This document shows positions 18,543-28,256 of a stretch of 64,000 nucleotides of DNA, piece after piece (the first letter of the stretch is position 1; each line of letters starts with the position of its first letter). This DNA is from Clostridiales bacterium VE202-21 (GTDB taxonomy: Bacteria > Bacillota > Clostridia > Lachnospirales > Lachnospiraceae). Under the pieces are notes generated by a model. That model searched no databases. It saw only the letters and a list, made by a program, of their open reading frames with translations, and was not told the DNA's origin. Position numbers and translations under genes: made by a program. Location: assembly GCA_000509105.1 (NCBI GenBank), contig BAIF02000062.1, forward strand, positions 45,536-109,535, in the 5' to 3' direction.

Positions 18543-19381
18543 GAGTCGGTGTAAATACATATGGGCTTGGCAGCTTGTTTGAAACTGATTTTGAAGGGAC
18601 TCTGGAAAGGCTCAGGAAAATAGGATTTGACTTTATCGAGCCGTGTGTGCTTTTTGAGGATGCTCTTAGCATTCCGGAGGAGCGGATGCGGGAACATCTT
18701 AGAAAGCTAGGGATCAGTGATGCCGGTATCTGGTCCTCTAAGGAGGCAGGGGAAAAGATCGAACAGGTAAGGAATAAGGGCTTTGATGTAACAGGAGCTC
18801 ATGTAATGCTTTCTCCCATGCTGGGATGCAGCATGGAAAAGGCGCTGTCCGGAATGAGGGAGGTTGGCAGAAATACGGGGCTTTGCTATTACGCATACAG
18901 TCCTCAGAAATCAAAGATATCCGATGCAAGTAGCGATATTCCCGATCTTAAAATGGCTATTTCAGAATTAGCGGAGGACAATATAGATTTTTTATTCCAC
19001 AATCATTTTAATGAGCTGGCGGATGACGGAGATGACACGGTTTTTGAGTACTATATCCGTGAAGTTTCCGGCTTGAAGATTGAACCGGATGCAGGCTGGA
19101 TAGAGTTCGCGGGAAAAGACTCTCTGGAGATCATAAGAAATTACGGCAGTAAAATTTCGGTTCTTCATTTAAAGGATTTTGTCGAAAACGCTGATAAAAA
19201 AGCTGGGGCGGACCGCTTTGCCGCTGTCGGAGAAGGGATCATTCCTCTAAAGGAAATCATAAGAGAAGCCAAAGGGCTGAATCTTATTGATACCGGTATT
19301 GTTATTGATCAGGATGCCAGTCCGAATGATTTGCTGGAGGATTTAAGGCGGGGACTGGAAAATATAAAAAAATATTTATGA
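18539..19381 (+). CDS. Sugar phosphate isomerase/epimerase-like TIM barrel (second copy)
   Basis: The 280-residue protein has the same fold as its upstream neighbour but is clearly diverged. Likely metal and substrate residues lie in FLFHNHFNELAD, IEPDAGWIEFAG and VLHLKDFVE. The start overlaps the upstream stop by four bases. Two different members side by side suggest a heteromer or two consecutive steps rather than a recent duplication. No signal or membrane segment is present. Confidence 0.87.
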   Translation: MRVGVNTYGLGSLFETDFEGTLERLRKIGFDFIEPCVLFEDALSIPEERMREHLRKLGISDAGIWSSKEAGEKIEQVRNKGFDVTGAHVMLSPMLGCSMEKALSGMREVGRNTGLCYYAYSPQKSKISDASSDIPDLKMAISELAEDNIDFLFHNHFNELADDGDDTVFEYYIREVSGLKIEPDAGWIEFAGKDSLEIIRNYGSKISVLHLKDFVENADKKAGADRFAAVGEGIIPLKEIIREAKGLNLIDTGIVIDQDASPNDLLEDLRRGLENIKKYL

Positions 19382-19399
19382 GTTTATCGGAGGAGCGAA

Positions 19400-20545
19400 A
19401 TGGATAGTATTAATAAAATGAGGGTGGCCATAGTCGGCGCAGGTAAGATCAGTGATATTTATTATTCAAATATCAAGAACAGGTATGACAATCTGGAATT
19501 GGTCAAATGCTGTTCGAAGCATGGGGAGTCCGCCAAAAGACAGGGTGAAAAATATGGTGTTGTAGCCTGCTCGTTTGAAGAGATATTAGCGGATGAAAGC
19601 ATAGGATTAGTGGTTGTGCTCACGCCTGCGGATGCGCACTATGAGCTCATAAAACGGATCGTGCTTGCCGGAAAGCATGCCTATACGGAAAAAGCCTTTA
19701 CAATAACGCATGAAGAAGCAAAGGAGCTTTTGTGTATCGCTGATGAAAAGAATGTAAAGATAGGTGCTTCTCCTGATACATTTTTGGGCACACCGTTACA
19801 GACAGCAAAGAATCTGATTGCAAAAGGTGTGATCGGAGAGGTGAGCGGGGTTACTGTAACAATAGAACGAAATTTAAATATGTTGTATGGGCACATGCGC
19901 TTTTTATTGGGGCCCGGAGGGGACATTCTTGGTGACTTTTCGCCTTATTATTTAAATGCCCTGCTTGATCTGTTTGGTCCTGTTGCAAGGGTATCCTGCA
20001 TGCAGAAGATCAACCGCCCGAATAGGAAGAGCACCGTTACCGGAGAGGAATTCGAGGTGAAAACAGAAAATGTCGGGGCAGCGATACTACAGTTCGAAAA
20101 CGGATTGATTGGTTCTATGATGATGGATGGAGATTCCATCGTGCCGGAACAGCACCACTTCATCATATATGGGACCGAGGGCGTTTTGTATCTCCCGAAT
20201 ATGGATCATTTTAACGGTGAGGTTAGGCTGCAGAAAAATGTTGACGGGGCAGAGCGTCTGATGTTTGGGAATCCCCAAGGCTTGACACCTAAATGGTTAG
20301 CGTTAGAAGAGAACAAGAAGGTAATAGAACAGCTTTTCGGCTCTGTTCCGCAGCCGGTCGAACTGCTTCCCGGTCCGGTTGACGATCAGCGGGGAATCGG
20401 TGTATCGGAGATGGCTGATGCAATCATGCATGGACGGCGGCCTGCTGCGTGCGGTGAGAGGGCCGCTCATGTAGTGGAGATAATCGAGGGATTCCGCAAG
20501 AGCAGTGAATGCGGTCAGGTATATACCCTTCGATCAACAATTTAA
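19400..20545 (+). CDS. Gfo/Idh/MocA-family oxidoreductase
   Basis: The 381-residue protein has an N-terminal Rossmann fold (VAIVGAGKISDIYY) and the family lysine in EKAFT, where EKP is more usual. In the second domain GGDILGDFSPYYLNALLDLF occupies the place of the common G-x-x-D-x-G-x-H segment, with Tyr where His is often found. It would use NAD(P) to oxidise a sugar hydroxyl. In known pathways such enzymes make 3-keto-glycosides that partner isomerase-like proteins then cleave. It follows the two isomerase-like genes behind GGAGG. Confidence 0.9.
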   Translation: MDSINKMRVAIVGAGKISDIYYSNIKNRYDNLELVKCCSKHGESAKRQGEKYGVVACSFEEILADESIGLVVVLTPADAHYELIKRIVLAGKHAYTEKAFTITHEEAKELLCIADEKNVKIGASPDTFLGTPLQTAKNLIAKGVIGEVSGVTVTIERNLNMLYGHMRFLLGPGGDILGDFSPYYLNALLDLFGPVARVSCMQKINRPNRKSTVTGEEFEVKTENVGAAILQFENGLIGSMMMDGDSIVPEQHHFIIYGTEGVLYLPNMDHFNGEVRLQKNVDGAERLMFGNPQGLTPKWLALEENKKVIEQLFGSVPQPVELLPGPVDDQRGIGVSEMADAIMHGRRPAACGERAAHVVEIIEGFRKSSECGQVYTLRSTI

Positions 20546-20576
20546 GACAGGTAATTTTTAAGGAGGTTTATAAAGT

Positions 20577-21149
20577 ATGCAAACAACGAATCGTAATTGG
20601 AAAGTGGAGTCTATCTCTCATCTTGCATTTAACCCTACGGATATGGATAAGACCTTGAAATTTTATTGTGATGGTTTTGGTTTCAAGAAAAAAGCGCTGC
20701 TGACTTATGCAGACTATGAAAAAACTATTTCTGAAAACAGGGAATTGTATGTTGCAGCAAAGACATTAGGAGAAAAAACCGGAGAAATTATTGACGGTAT
20801 GATCAGAAAGTTTTCAGCAATAAGAGATATGCCATGGGTGGTGTATCTGGAAATAGTTCCGGGACAGTTATTGGAGTTTTTCTATCCAATGGGAAATTTC
20901 GTTATGCTGGAGCCGCTTAGGGAACTCGGTAAAGAAAGAGTCGGATATTCACATTTGAGTCTTCAGGTTGATAATATAAAAGAGGCCGTAGAGGATTTGA
21001 AGAATAAAGGTATTATGCCTACCTCAAATATCACCCTTGGCCCTGACTTCACCTATCAATGCTGGTTCGCGGACCCGGACGGCAATCGTATTGAGCTTAT
21101 GGAGTACACTGATAAATCCTTGCAGATAGTGGGACGGAAATTTGATTAA
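20577..21149 (+). CDS. VOC (glyoxalase/bleomycin-resistance fold) family protein
   Basis: The 190-residue protein has the paired beta-alpha-beta-beta-beta modules of the vicinal-oxygen-chelate fold. Candidate metal ligands are His in ISHLAF, Glu in LLEFFYP, His in YSHLSLQV and Glu in NRIELMEY. Such enzymes rearrange or open compounds through an enediolate, for example as epimerases or lyases. It lies between the oxidoreductase and the second GH2 gene in one direction, so it is probably part of the same pathway. AAGGAGG precedes the start. Confidence 0.85.
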   Translation: MQTTNRNWKVESISHLAFNPTDMDKTLKFYCDGFGFKKKALLTYADYEKTISENRELYVAAKTLGEKTGEIIDGMIRKFSAIRDMPWVVYLEIVPGQLLEFFYPMGNFVMLEPLRELGKERVGYSHLSLQVDNIKEAVEDLKNKGIMPTSNITLGPDFTYQCWFADPDGNRIELMEYTDKSLQIVGRKFD

Positions 21150-21256
21150 GATGGTTTGCCGAATCTGCCTATACCGAATTTATTCAGGGCAAGCTATCAA
21201 GATGAAAGCTATTAAGATGAGATGTAGCGTCTTTTTGTGAAATTAAGGAGGGCAAA

Positions 21257-23682
21257 ATGACAAGCAAAAGATTAAGACAAAAATGGCTGTTTTGGAAGGA
21301 CGGCTGCGAATATGACAAGCAGGAGATATATCTGCCTCATGATGCCATGATCTATGAGAACAGAGACGCAGCTCTTGAAAACGGGAACGCAACCGGATAT
21401 TTTCCTGGCGGGAAATACTTTTATTCTACAAGTATCTACGGCGATGAGTCTTTCGCGGACAAGAGGGTCATGCTGGAATTCGAGGGTGTGTACATGAATT
21501 CCAAGGTATTGTTTAACGGCGAGGAAATAGGCGGGCACATCTACGGATATACAAATTTTTATGTCGATCTGACCGGAAGGATACAGACAGGCAAAGAAAA
21601 TGAGCTTCTTGTCATAGCGGACAATTCGCAGACGCCTAATTCGCGCTGGTATTCAGGCAGCGGCATATACCGCCCGGTGAATCTTTGGGTAGGAGCTAAG
21701 AACGGCATAAAGCCGGAGGGAGTGAAGATAACCACAATGTCTGTATCACCCGCCGTTGTGAGCATCTGCGTCGATGCGTATGAGCTTGAGGATGCTGAAA
21801 TAGTCCATGAGGTAATATTGGGGGATGAGAAGCTCTGTGAGGCAGGCGGAGCTGCGCAAAGATAGAGATACCTGACGCGAAGCTTTGGGATGCGGAGCAT
21901 CCGAGCCTGTACATGCTCCATACAATGTTAAAAAGAAATGGCATTACCGTAGATGAAACCTATACCCGGTTTGGGGTCCGTATGCTCTCGTGGAATGCTG
22001 TCGACGGTTTTATGGTCAACGGAAGGACGGTTAAGCTAAAGGGCGGCTGCATCCACCATGATAACGGACTTTTAGGTGCAAGAACCTATGATAAGGCGGA
22101 GCGCAGGAGGGTGCAGAGGCTTAAGGATTTCGGCTTCAACGCGATCCGCTATTCCCATAACCCAGCAGGGAAGAATTTCCTTGATATCTGTGATGAACTC
22201 GGAATGTATGTGCTTGATGAAAGCTTTGACCAGTGGAAGGTGCCGCAGTCAGCTCACGATTATGCAAATCATTTTGACGCTGAATGGCGGAGGGATGTAG
22301 AGGCCTTGGTATCAAAGGATTACAACCATCCCTGCGTCATAATGTACTGCATCGGAAATGAGATAACCGATACCGGCTTTCCTCATGGTGCAGTGATAAG
22401 CAAAATGCTTAGCGATGCTTTTCATGAGCTGGATGATACAAGACCCACTACTATAGCGATAAACAGTATGCTTTCCATGCTCGCCAATATGCAGGCTAAG
22501 AAGAAGATGGAGGTCGAGAAAGCCGCAAATGAGGCTAAAGAACGCAAGGCGAGCGGCGAGGAGGAGATTATCGCGCAGAAGGCTGAAGGCGATAAGGCTG
22601 TAGGAAGTCAGGAGGTAAACGATATCGTCGCACTGCTTCCCAAGATAATGGCATCTATCACTCCGGAAAGCCTTGAGGCGTTGATAGGTGAATGTGTAAA
22701 GAATGTTGACATAGTCGGATACAACTACGGGCATAACCTCTACGAGGGAACGCATGAGCTTGTAAAGGAGAGGGTTATCCTTAGCTCCGAGACGTTCCCG
22801 CAGCGTATGGCAGATAACTGGAAGGCTGTCATGCACCACCCCTATGTCATCGGTGATTTCATGTGGACGGCATGGGATTATCTCGGAGAGACAGGTGTCG
22901 GGCTTCCGACATACGGAACAGATAAGGCACCGTTTTCAAAGCCATATCCGTGTCTTACAGCGGCCTGTGGTTCTTTTGATCTAAATGGGACTCCAGAGAC
23001 ACAAGCATATTATTCTGCCATTATCTGGGGAGAGTATCAAAAACCGTACATTGCGGTGAGGCCGCTGGAACACTCAGGGGAGGCTTTTACTCTTGGAAAT
23101 TGGCGTCAGTCAGATGCTGTTGCCAGTTGGACGTGGCCCGGATATGAGGGTTCAGATGCGCAGATTGAGGTGTACAGTCAAGGCAGCGAAGTTGAGCTGT
23201 TTAAGGATGGACATCTGATTGCAAGGAAACCTCTTATCGATTATAGGTGTGATTTCACAGTTCCATACAGTGCAGGCAGTTTGGAAGCAGTCAGTTTTGA
23301 TGAGGAAGGAAAAGAAATAGCGCGATGTGAGCTTCAAAGCGCCGGTCAGGTAAGTAGGATAGTTATATGTCCGGAGGAGGAGAAGATACATGCGGATGTG
23401 GATAATATATCGTATGTTTGGATAGAGTTGCAGGATTGCGAAGGGATACTGAATATGTATGAAGATAAAGCTGTTCACGTCAGCGTGGAAGGTGAAGGAG
23501 AACTTCTGGCTGTAGGAAGCGCCAATCCCGTTACAGAAGAAGATTTTTTCAGCGGAAGATATACATCATGGCACGGCAGGGCGCTGGCTATAGCCAGGAG
23601 TACCGGAAAAGCCGGAATCATAAAAATATCAGCGAAGACTGAGGGTCTTGAAGAAGTCAGTGCGACAATTATCGCTGTATGA
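21257..23682 (+). pseudogene. Glycoside hydrolase family 2 gene broken by a frameshift
   Basis: Residues 1-202 (21257-21865) encode the GH2 binding domain with SRWYSGSGIYRPVNL and stop at a TAG. The other reading frame, open from about 21840, continues with EIPDAKLWDAEHPSLYML, the barrel start LKGGCIHHDNG, the acid/base Glu in MYCIGNEI and the nucleophile Glu in LSSETFPQ, down to 23682. Compared with the GH2 gene at 11275, some 20 residues are also missing at the junction. The second part contains an unusual Lys/Glu/Ala-rich helical stretch at about 22495-22615. Either a real pseudogene or a sequence error is possible; the rest of the frame is intact. Confidence 0.85.
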
Positions 23683-23725
23683 TAGAAATAATTGATTAGT
23701 ACTTAATAGAGAAGGAGGGTTTTAT

Positions 23726-26257
23726 ATGAAAGAGTTGGCTTTGCACACCGGCTGGAAACTGCACGAGGCGCCTCTCCGCTGGGGCGTGAGCGATATCGGA
23801 CGCGTTATGGCGTTTGAGGATGGGTGGATGGACTGTGCACTCCCATGCGATGTCAGGATGCCGCTGATCGAGAGCGGAGTTATCAAGGATCCGGTCCTGG
23901 CAGACTATTCGCGGGAATGTGAGTGGATTTCAAACCGCTCTTGGTGGTTCGTCCGGGAATTTGATATCTCCGAGCTGGATATAGGCGATGGTCCGGTGGA
24001 ACTGACACTGGAGTCTTTGGATACATGGGCGGAGATCTTCCTGAACGGGAGTCACATAGGCACCCACAAAAGTGCGCACTACCCGTTCACTTTTGACATA
24101 AAGTGCTATCTGCGACCGGGCAAAAACGTTTTATGCATACGGCTGACAACAGGTCTGGAAAAGGTAACCGAGGAGCAGTTGGCGGAACTCGAATGGAGCA
24201 TTTGTCATGAAAAGGATGCGGGGCACCCGGAACGCGGGGACCATCGCCGCACATGGCTGCGCCGGCCCCAGTACAATGCCGGCTGGGACTTCCTGCCCAA
24301 GGCATTTAGCATCGGCATCACGGGCGGAGCATATGTCCGCTGCCTTTCAGTCGCTGAAATACGCTCTGTTGACTTGGAGACGCTGGAAGCCGGAAAGGAT
24401 GCCCATCTGCGTCTGAGGGCGGAGGTCGAGTATTTCAATCCTATAGGATGTGCCGACGCGGATCTTGATATCATGCTCAGAATGGATGGCGTACTCTGCG
24501 CCTATGCCCGCGTGGATGACATTCTGCTGACCGCCGGTATCAACTGGATCGACCTGGACGTGGATGTTCAGGACGCAAAGCTCTGGTGGCCTGCAGGAAG
24601 CGGCGCGCAACCGCTGTATGACGTGGAGGTGTGCCTGGAATGCTGCGGCTCTAAGACCGCTTATCCTAAGTTTCAGTATGGCATACGCACGATCAGGCTG
24701 GATATCTCCCGGCAGGAGGACGGCCGAAGAGGATTTGGCATTGTGGTCAACGGCGTTAAGATATTCTGCAAAGGGAGCAACTGGGTACCCAATGACCCGA
24801 TCTATGCCCGCGTCTGCGATGCAAAGTATGAGGAGCTGATCCGCGCGGCCCATGATGCCAACTTCAACATGCTGCGGATCTGGGGCGGCGGCATTTATGA
24901 GAGGGAAATATTTTATCGATTGTGCGACCGCTACGGCATTCTGATCTGGCACGACTTTATGCTTGCATGCGGTGCATTCCCGGATCATGACCCGGATTTC
25001 GTCCGAGAGATGGAAAACGAGGCTGACTATCAGACCAGGCGCCTTAGGAACCATCCGTCTATGTGCCTGTGGTGCGGTGATAACGAGTTGCACCGCTATT
25101 TCTGGTATATCTCGCTGCTGAAAAAGAATCCCGACCGGCAGTTCGGGCTCAGGATATCCAACTATGTCTCTAAGAAGGCTGTGCATGCCAACTGTTCTAG
25201 GATACCTTATTGGAACAGCTCTCCGTTCGGCGGCGAATTTCCGGACTCAGAGCAGGTAGGAGACACCCATCATTGGAATTGCTCGATGCATCCTGATATG
25301 GAGAAACGCATCGATCCGATGGCCTATGACCTGATTAACCATGCTTTTGTGTCGGAATACGGGTATTTTGGCGCACCCTCGCGTGTGGCTATAGAGTCGT
25401 ATTTCGACGGGCAGCCTGTAGACCGCTTGTCCGGGATCTGGGATCATCATAACAACGACTTCGAAAAAGGCACCGTGTATGGCGGTATCGTCAAGCATTA
25501 TATGGACAATCCCCAGTCGCTGGATCTGGATGGCTACATTCTGTATTCTGGCATGGTCCAGTCCCTTATGTATGGATATTCGCTTGAGGCGCTCCGCTTC
25601 AAGCCGCGTTGCTCCGGCGCATTGTTCTGGATGTTTAATGACTCATGGGGAGAGGTGGGCTGGTCCGTCGTGGACTATTGTCTGCAGAAAAAGCCTTCAT
25701 ACTACGGTGTGAAGCGGGCTTTCTCTCACAGGAAGCTGATCTTGCGTCAGGTGGACGGTAAGCTCGTCGTCACCGGATGTAATGACACCCCGGATCAGGT
25801 CGACACGATGGCTGAGGTAGGTTATATCTCCCTGGATGGAAGAGTACGGGACACTAGAATCGTTCCGCTGACATTGCTGCCATATAGTCGCAGCCATATC
25901 CTGGAGACTGACTTTCCGGAAGGTGACCTTGAACGCGGCGTAGTCGCTGTCATACCGGAAAGTATGGAGATAGCCCCCGAACGTTTGTTTGCTTGTGAGA
26001 CAAGGTGCCTGGATATGCCGGACGGTGAGCCAAGAGTGCTGTGTGTCGAGCAGGACGGAGGCCTGCATCTGACCATCACAAGTGACGTGTTCCTCCATGG
26101 TGTATATATAGAGGGGGTCAATGACTGTTCCGACAATTATTTCGAATTGCTGCCAGGCCAGGTGAAGACCGTATCCATAGCTGCCCGGCTGCGGCTGATG
26201 GGATCTGAGTTCTGCCGAACGTTAAGCGTCGGGGAAGGCTTATGCAGCAATGCTTAA
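23726..26257 (+). CDS. Glycoside hydrolase family 2, beta-mannosidase-like
   Basis: The 843-residue protein shows the beta-mannosidase layout: N-terminal sandwich with SNRSWWFVREFD, then RRPQYNAGWDF, and the barrel with CKGSNWVPND and MLRIWGGGIYE. The likely acid/base Glu is in CLWCGDNELH and the nucleophile Glu in FVSEYGYFG, followed by GALFWMFNDSW. No signal peptide is present. Its base composition (rich in CTG, CGC and GGC codons) differs from the ATA-rich genes just upstream, which suggests a separate origin. It ends the glycoside block. Confidence 0.92.
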   Translation: MKELALHTGWKLHEAPLRWGVSDIGRVMAFEDGWMDCALPCDVRMPLIESGVIKDPVLADYSRECEWISNRSWWFVREFDISELDIGDGPVELTLESLDTWAEIFLNGSHIGTHKSAHYPFTFDIKCYLRPGKNVLCIRLTTGLEKVTEEQLAELEWSICHEKDAGHPERGDHRRTWLRRPQYNAGWDFLPKAFSIGITGGAYVRCLSVAEIRSVDLETLEAGKDAHLRLRAEVEYFNPIGCADADLDIMLRMDGVLCAYARVDDILLTAGINWIDLDVDVQDAKLWWPAGSGAQPLYDVEVCLECCGSKTAYPKFQYGIRTIRLDISRQEDGRRGFGIVVNGVKIFCKGSNWVPNDPIYARVCDAKYEELIRAAHDANFNMLRIWGGGIYEREIFYRLCDRYGILIWHDFMLACGAFPDHDPDFVREMENEADYQTRRLRNHPSMCLWCGDNELHRYFWYISLLKKNPDRQFGLRISNYVSKKAVHANCSRIPYWNSSPFGGEFPDSEQVGDTHHWNCSMHPDMEKRIDPMAYDLINHAFVSEYGYFGAPSRVAIESYFDGQPVDRLSGIWDHHNNDFEKGTVYGGIVKHYMDNPQSLDLDGYILYSGMVQSLMYGYSLEALRFKPRCSGALFWMFNDSWGEVGWSVVDYCLQKKPSYYGVKRAFSHRKLILRQVDGKLVVTGCNDTPDQVDTMAEVGYISLDGRVRDTRIVPLTLLPYSRSHILETDFPEGDLERGVVAVIPESMEIAPERLFACETRCLDMPDGEPRVLCVEQDGGLHLTITSDVFLHGVYIEGVNDCSDNYFELLPGQVKTVSIAARLRLMGSEFCRTLSVGEGLCSNA

Positions 26258-26565
26258 TAAAAAGTTTTCCAATTCTCAGTACTACATGCGTAGAGAATAC
26301 CGTAATTACAAACATTTGCGATGTTGGCAACATCTATAATATAGTACATATTGATGTCTTTCAGTACTATATATCGACCGTTTTTCGACCTATTTTGCAA
26401 AGAACCAACGTAGATTCTAATTAAAGCATGCTTGATTTTAAGTTGGTAACAGTTTGTAACATAATATTCTCTGGTCTTAAACCGTCAATAGACAGCACCT
26501 CTTTCAGATAGATTACAAATCCGGATTATCTGATGAATGTCAGTTATTATATCCACGGACAATAC
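26258..26565. other. Intergenic region without recognised gene
   Basis: No open frame here has a credible ribosome binding site or family match. A short perfect palindrome (GATGTTG-G-CAACATC, 26320-26334) is the only structured element noticed. The region separates the glycoside block from the minus-strand cold-shock gene. Confidence 0.5.
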
Positions 26566-26605
26566 AAGAAAAAACAAATACCCCGCAGACGCCTGCGGGG
26601 TATTT
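26566..26605 (-). terminator. Intrinsic terminator of the cold-shock gene
   Basis: Thirteen-base perfect arms (26576-26588 and 26593-26605) form a GC-rich hairpin. Read on the minus strand it is followed by GTTTTTTCTTG. It lies 48 bases past the cold-shock stop codon. It may also stop plus-strand readthrough from the beta-mannosidase gene, though the T run on that side is weak. Confidence 0.88.
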
Positions 26606-26653
26606 GACTTAGGTTTGCATAGAATTCAAATCTGACGAATCACTAAAACCGGA

Positions 26654-26857
26654 TTATGCTCCAACTACGTTAACAGCCTGAGGTCCGCGGTTTCCTTCTG
26701 TGATGTCAAATGATACTTTCTGTCCTTCTTCCAGAGATTTGTAACCATCGGAAGCGATTCCTGAAAAGTGTACGAATACGTCTTCTCCGTTAGCATCGTT
26801 TGTGATAAATCCAAATCCTTTTTGTGCGTTAAACCATTTTACTGTACCGTTATTCAT
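26654..26857 (-). CDS. Cold-shock-domain protein (CspA family)
   Basis: The 67-residue protein is a single cold-shock domain. RNA-binding motif 1 is in KGFGFIT and motif 2 is VFVHF. The start [10 protein letters not shown] follows TAGGAGG. Such proteins bind single-stranded RNA and act as RNA chaperones in the cytoplasm. It is a monocistronic gene with a terminator downstream and a long structured leader upstream, and it has no evident link to the sugar genes on either side. Confidence 0.97.
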   Translation of the reverse strand: MNNGTVKWFNAQKGFGFITNDANGEDVFVHFSGIASDGYKSLEEGQKVSFDITEGNRGPQAVNVVGA

Positions 26858-26906
26858 AATAGGTACCTCCTAAATATAATATTTGTAAATCTCAGAAAAT
26901 AAAAAA

Positions 26907-26963
26907 TCACATATTTTTGTAAGGCATTATCAATGGAACATAATGACTTACAAAAATATGTGA
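26907..26963 (-). promoter_or_regulatory. Long leader hairpin with T run upstream of the cold-shock gene
   Basis: Arms 26907-26928 and 26942-26963 pair over 22 positions with one mismatch around a 13-base loop. Read on the minus strand (the cold-shock direction), the hairpin is followed at once by TTTTTTATTTT and then the cold-shock ribosome binding site. This is the form of an AT-rich terminator or attenuator in the 5' leader. Cold-shock leaders are known to be structured, so a temperature-dependent switch is possible (inference). Confidence 0.6.
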
Positions 26964-27034
26964 AATCTAACTCCGATGAAAATACACCTATAGGATAGCA
27001 TGAGATTTATGATTAGTCAAGTGATACGTGAAAT

Positions 27035-27097
27035 ATTCATATAAAAACAAAATAATCATATAAATGCATTGAAAACATTCATAATAAATGATAAAAT
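27035..27097 (+). promoter_or_regulatory. ulaG promoter with ATCATATAA-type operator motifs
   Basis: A -35-like TTGAAA (27069-27074) is 17 bases from a -10-like TAAAAT (27092-27097). Upstream are ATTCATATAA (27035-27044) and AATCATATAA (27054-27063), and ATTCATAATAA (27077-27087) lies in the spacer. The same motif precedes ulaA, the DeoR-type regulator and the ptsH/ptsI/ulaE operon, so it is a candidate operator. Confidence 0.65.
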
Positions 27098-27166
27098 AAG
27101 CGTGAAAAGATAATAAACGATAGTTTTAATGAAAAATAACAATCATTTAAGGCAGGAGGAAGCAAA

Positions 27167-28225
27167 ATGAGCAAAGTGAATGAACTTACAAGAGAGAAAT
27201 GGGTACTCGGAGCATTTCCGGAATGGGGAACCTGGCTGAACGAGGAAATTGATGAGGAAGTAGTTGCCCCGGGAACATTCGCCATGTGGTGGATTGGATG
27301 CACCGGGCTCTGGATCAAATCCGAGAACAGTACGAACATTGCAATCGACCTGTGGTTCGGCAATGGTAAAAGAAGCAAAAAGACAAAGGAGATGGCTCCG
27401 TTCCATCAGATGCGCAATATGACAGGGGGAAGGATGACGCAGCCAAACCTGCGTGCGGCGCCGATTGTTTACGATCCGTTTGCCGTTACAGCTGTGGATG
27501 CGGTACTGTCCACCCACTACCACAATGACCACATTGACCCGTTCTTTGCGGCAGCAGTTATGCAGAACTGTGAGCCTGATGTCCCATTTATCGGGCCCCT
27601 TAAGAGCGTTGAAAAGTGGCTCAGCTATGGAGTTCCGGAAGAAAGATGCAGAATTGTAAAACCGGGAGATGTGATTCGGGTAAAAGACTGCGAGATTGTG
27701 GTACTGGATTCCTTTGACAGAACCTGTCTTGTAACCGCGGATGAGGATATTCGAAATACCTGCCCCAACGATATGGATGAAAAAGCGGTCAATTACCTGA
27801 TCAAAACACCGGCTGGAACCGTTTATCACAGCGGGGACTCTCATTACTCTACATATTATGCAAAACATGGCAAAGACTATGATATAGACATTGCTTTTGG
27901 TTCTTATGGTGAAAACCCGGCCGGAAATCAGGATAAGATGACATCTGTGGATATCCTTCGAATGGCAGAGGCTCTGCAGTGTAAGGTCGTGATTCCGTTC
28001 CATTATGATGTATGGACGAACTTTAAGGCAGACCCGGCGGAGATTTTGATGCTTTACAACTTTAAAAAAGATGTGTTACAGTATCAGTTCACACCATTCA
28101 TCTGGGATGTGGGTGGAAAATATATCTGGCCTCTGGACAAAGATAAAAAACAGTTCCATTATAGAAGAGGATTTGAAGACTGCTTTACAGATGAGCCAAA
28201 CGTGCCTTACCGTTCCATTCTGTAA
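27167..28225 (+). CDS. ulaG: L-ascorbate-6-phosphate lactonase UlaG
   Basis: The 352-residue metallo-beta-lactamase-fold protein contains the metal-binding motif THYHNDHID. It matches known UlaG over most of its length in blocks such as [24 protein letters not shown] and [16 protein letters not shown]. It hydrolyses the lactone ring of L-ascorbate 6-phosphate to 3-keto-L-gulonate 6-phosphate in the cytoplasm. It is the first gene of a unit with ulaC behind GGCAGGAGG. The upstream region carries the shared ATCATATAA motif. Confidence 0.96.
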   Translation: MSKVNELTREKWVLGAFPEWGTWLNEEIDEEVVAPGTFAMWWIGCTGLWIKSENSTNIAIDLWFGNGKRSKKTKEMAPFHQMRNMTGGRMTQPNLRAAPIVYDPFAVTAVDAVLSTHYHNDHIDPFFAAAVMQNCEPDVPFIGPLKSVEKWLSYGVPEERCRIVKPGDVIRVKDCEIVVLDSFDRTCLVTADEDIRNTCPNDMDEKAVNYLIKTPAGTVYHSGDSHYSTYYAKHGKDYDIDIAFGSYGENPAGNQDKMTSVDILRMAEALQCKVVIPFHYDVWTNFKADPAEILMLYNFKKDVLQYQFTPFIWDVGGKYIWPLDKDKKQFHYRRGFEDCFTDEPNVPYRSIL

Positions 28226-28256
28226 AAAAATATTCGGGAAAAAGGAGAATGCGGAA

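Noticed and set aside
7804..26650. Search for an insertion sequence or integration site flanking the glycoside block
   Set aside because: No transposase, integrase, tRNA gene or convincing terminal repeat was found at either side.
28071..28256. 62-codon extension of ulaC
   Set aside because: It overlaps the 3' end of ulaG; the ATG at 28257 has a good ribosome binding site and gives the usual EIIA length.
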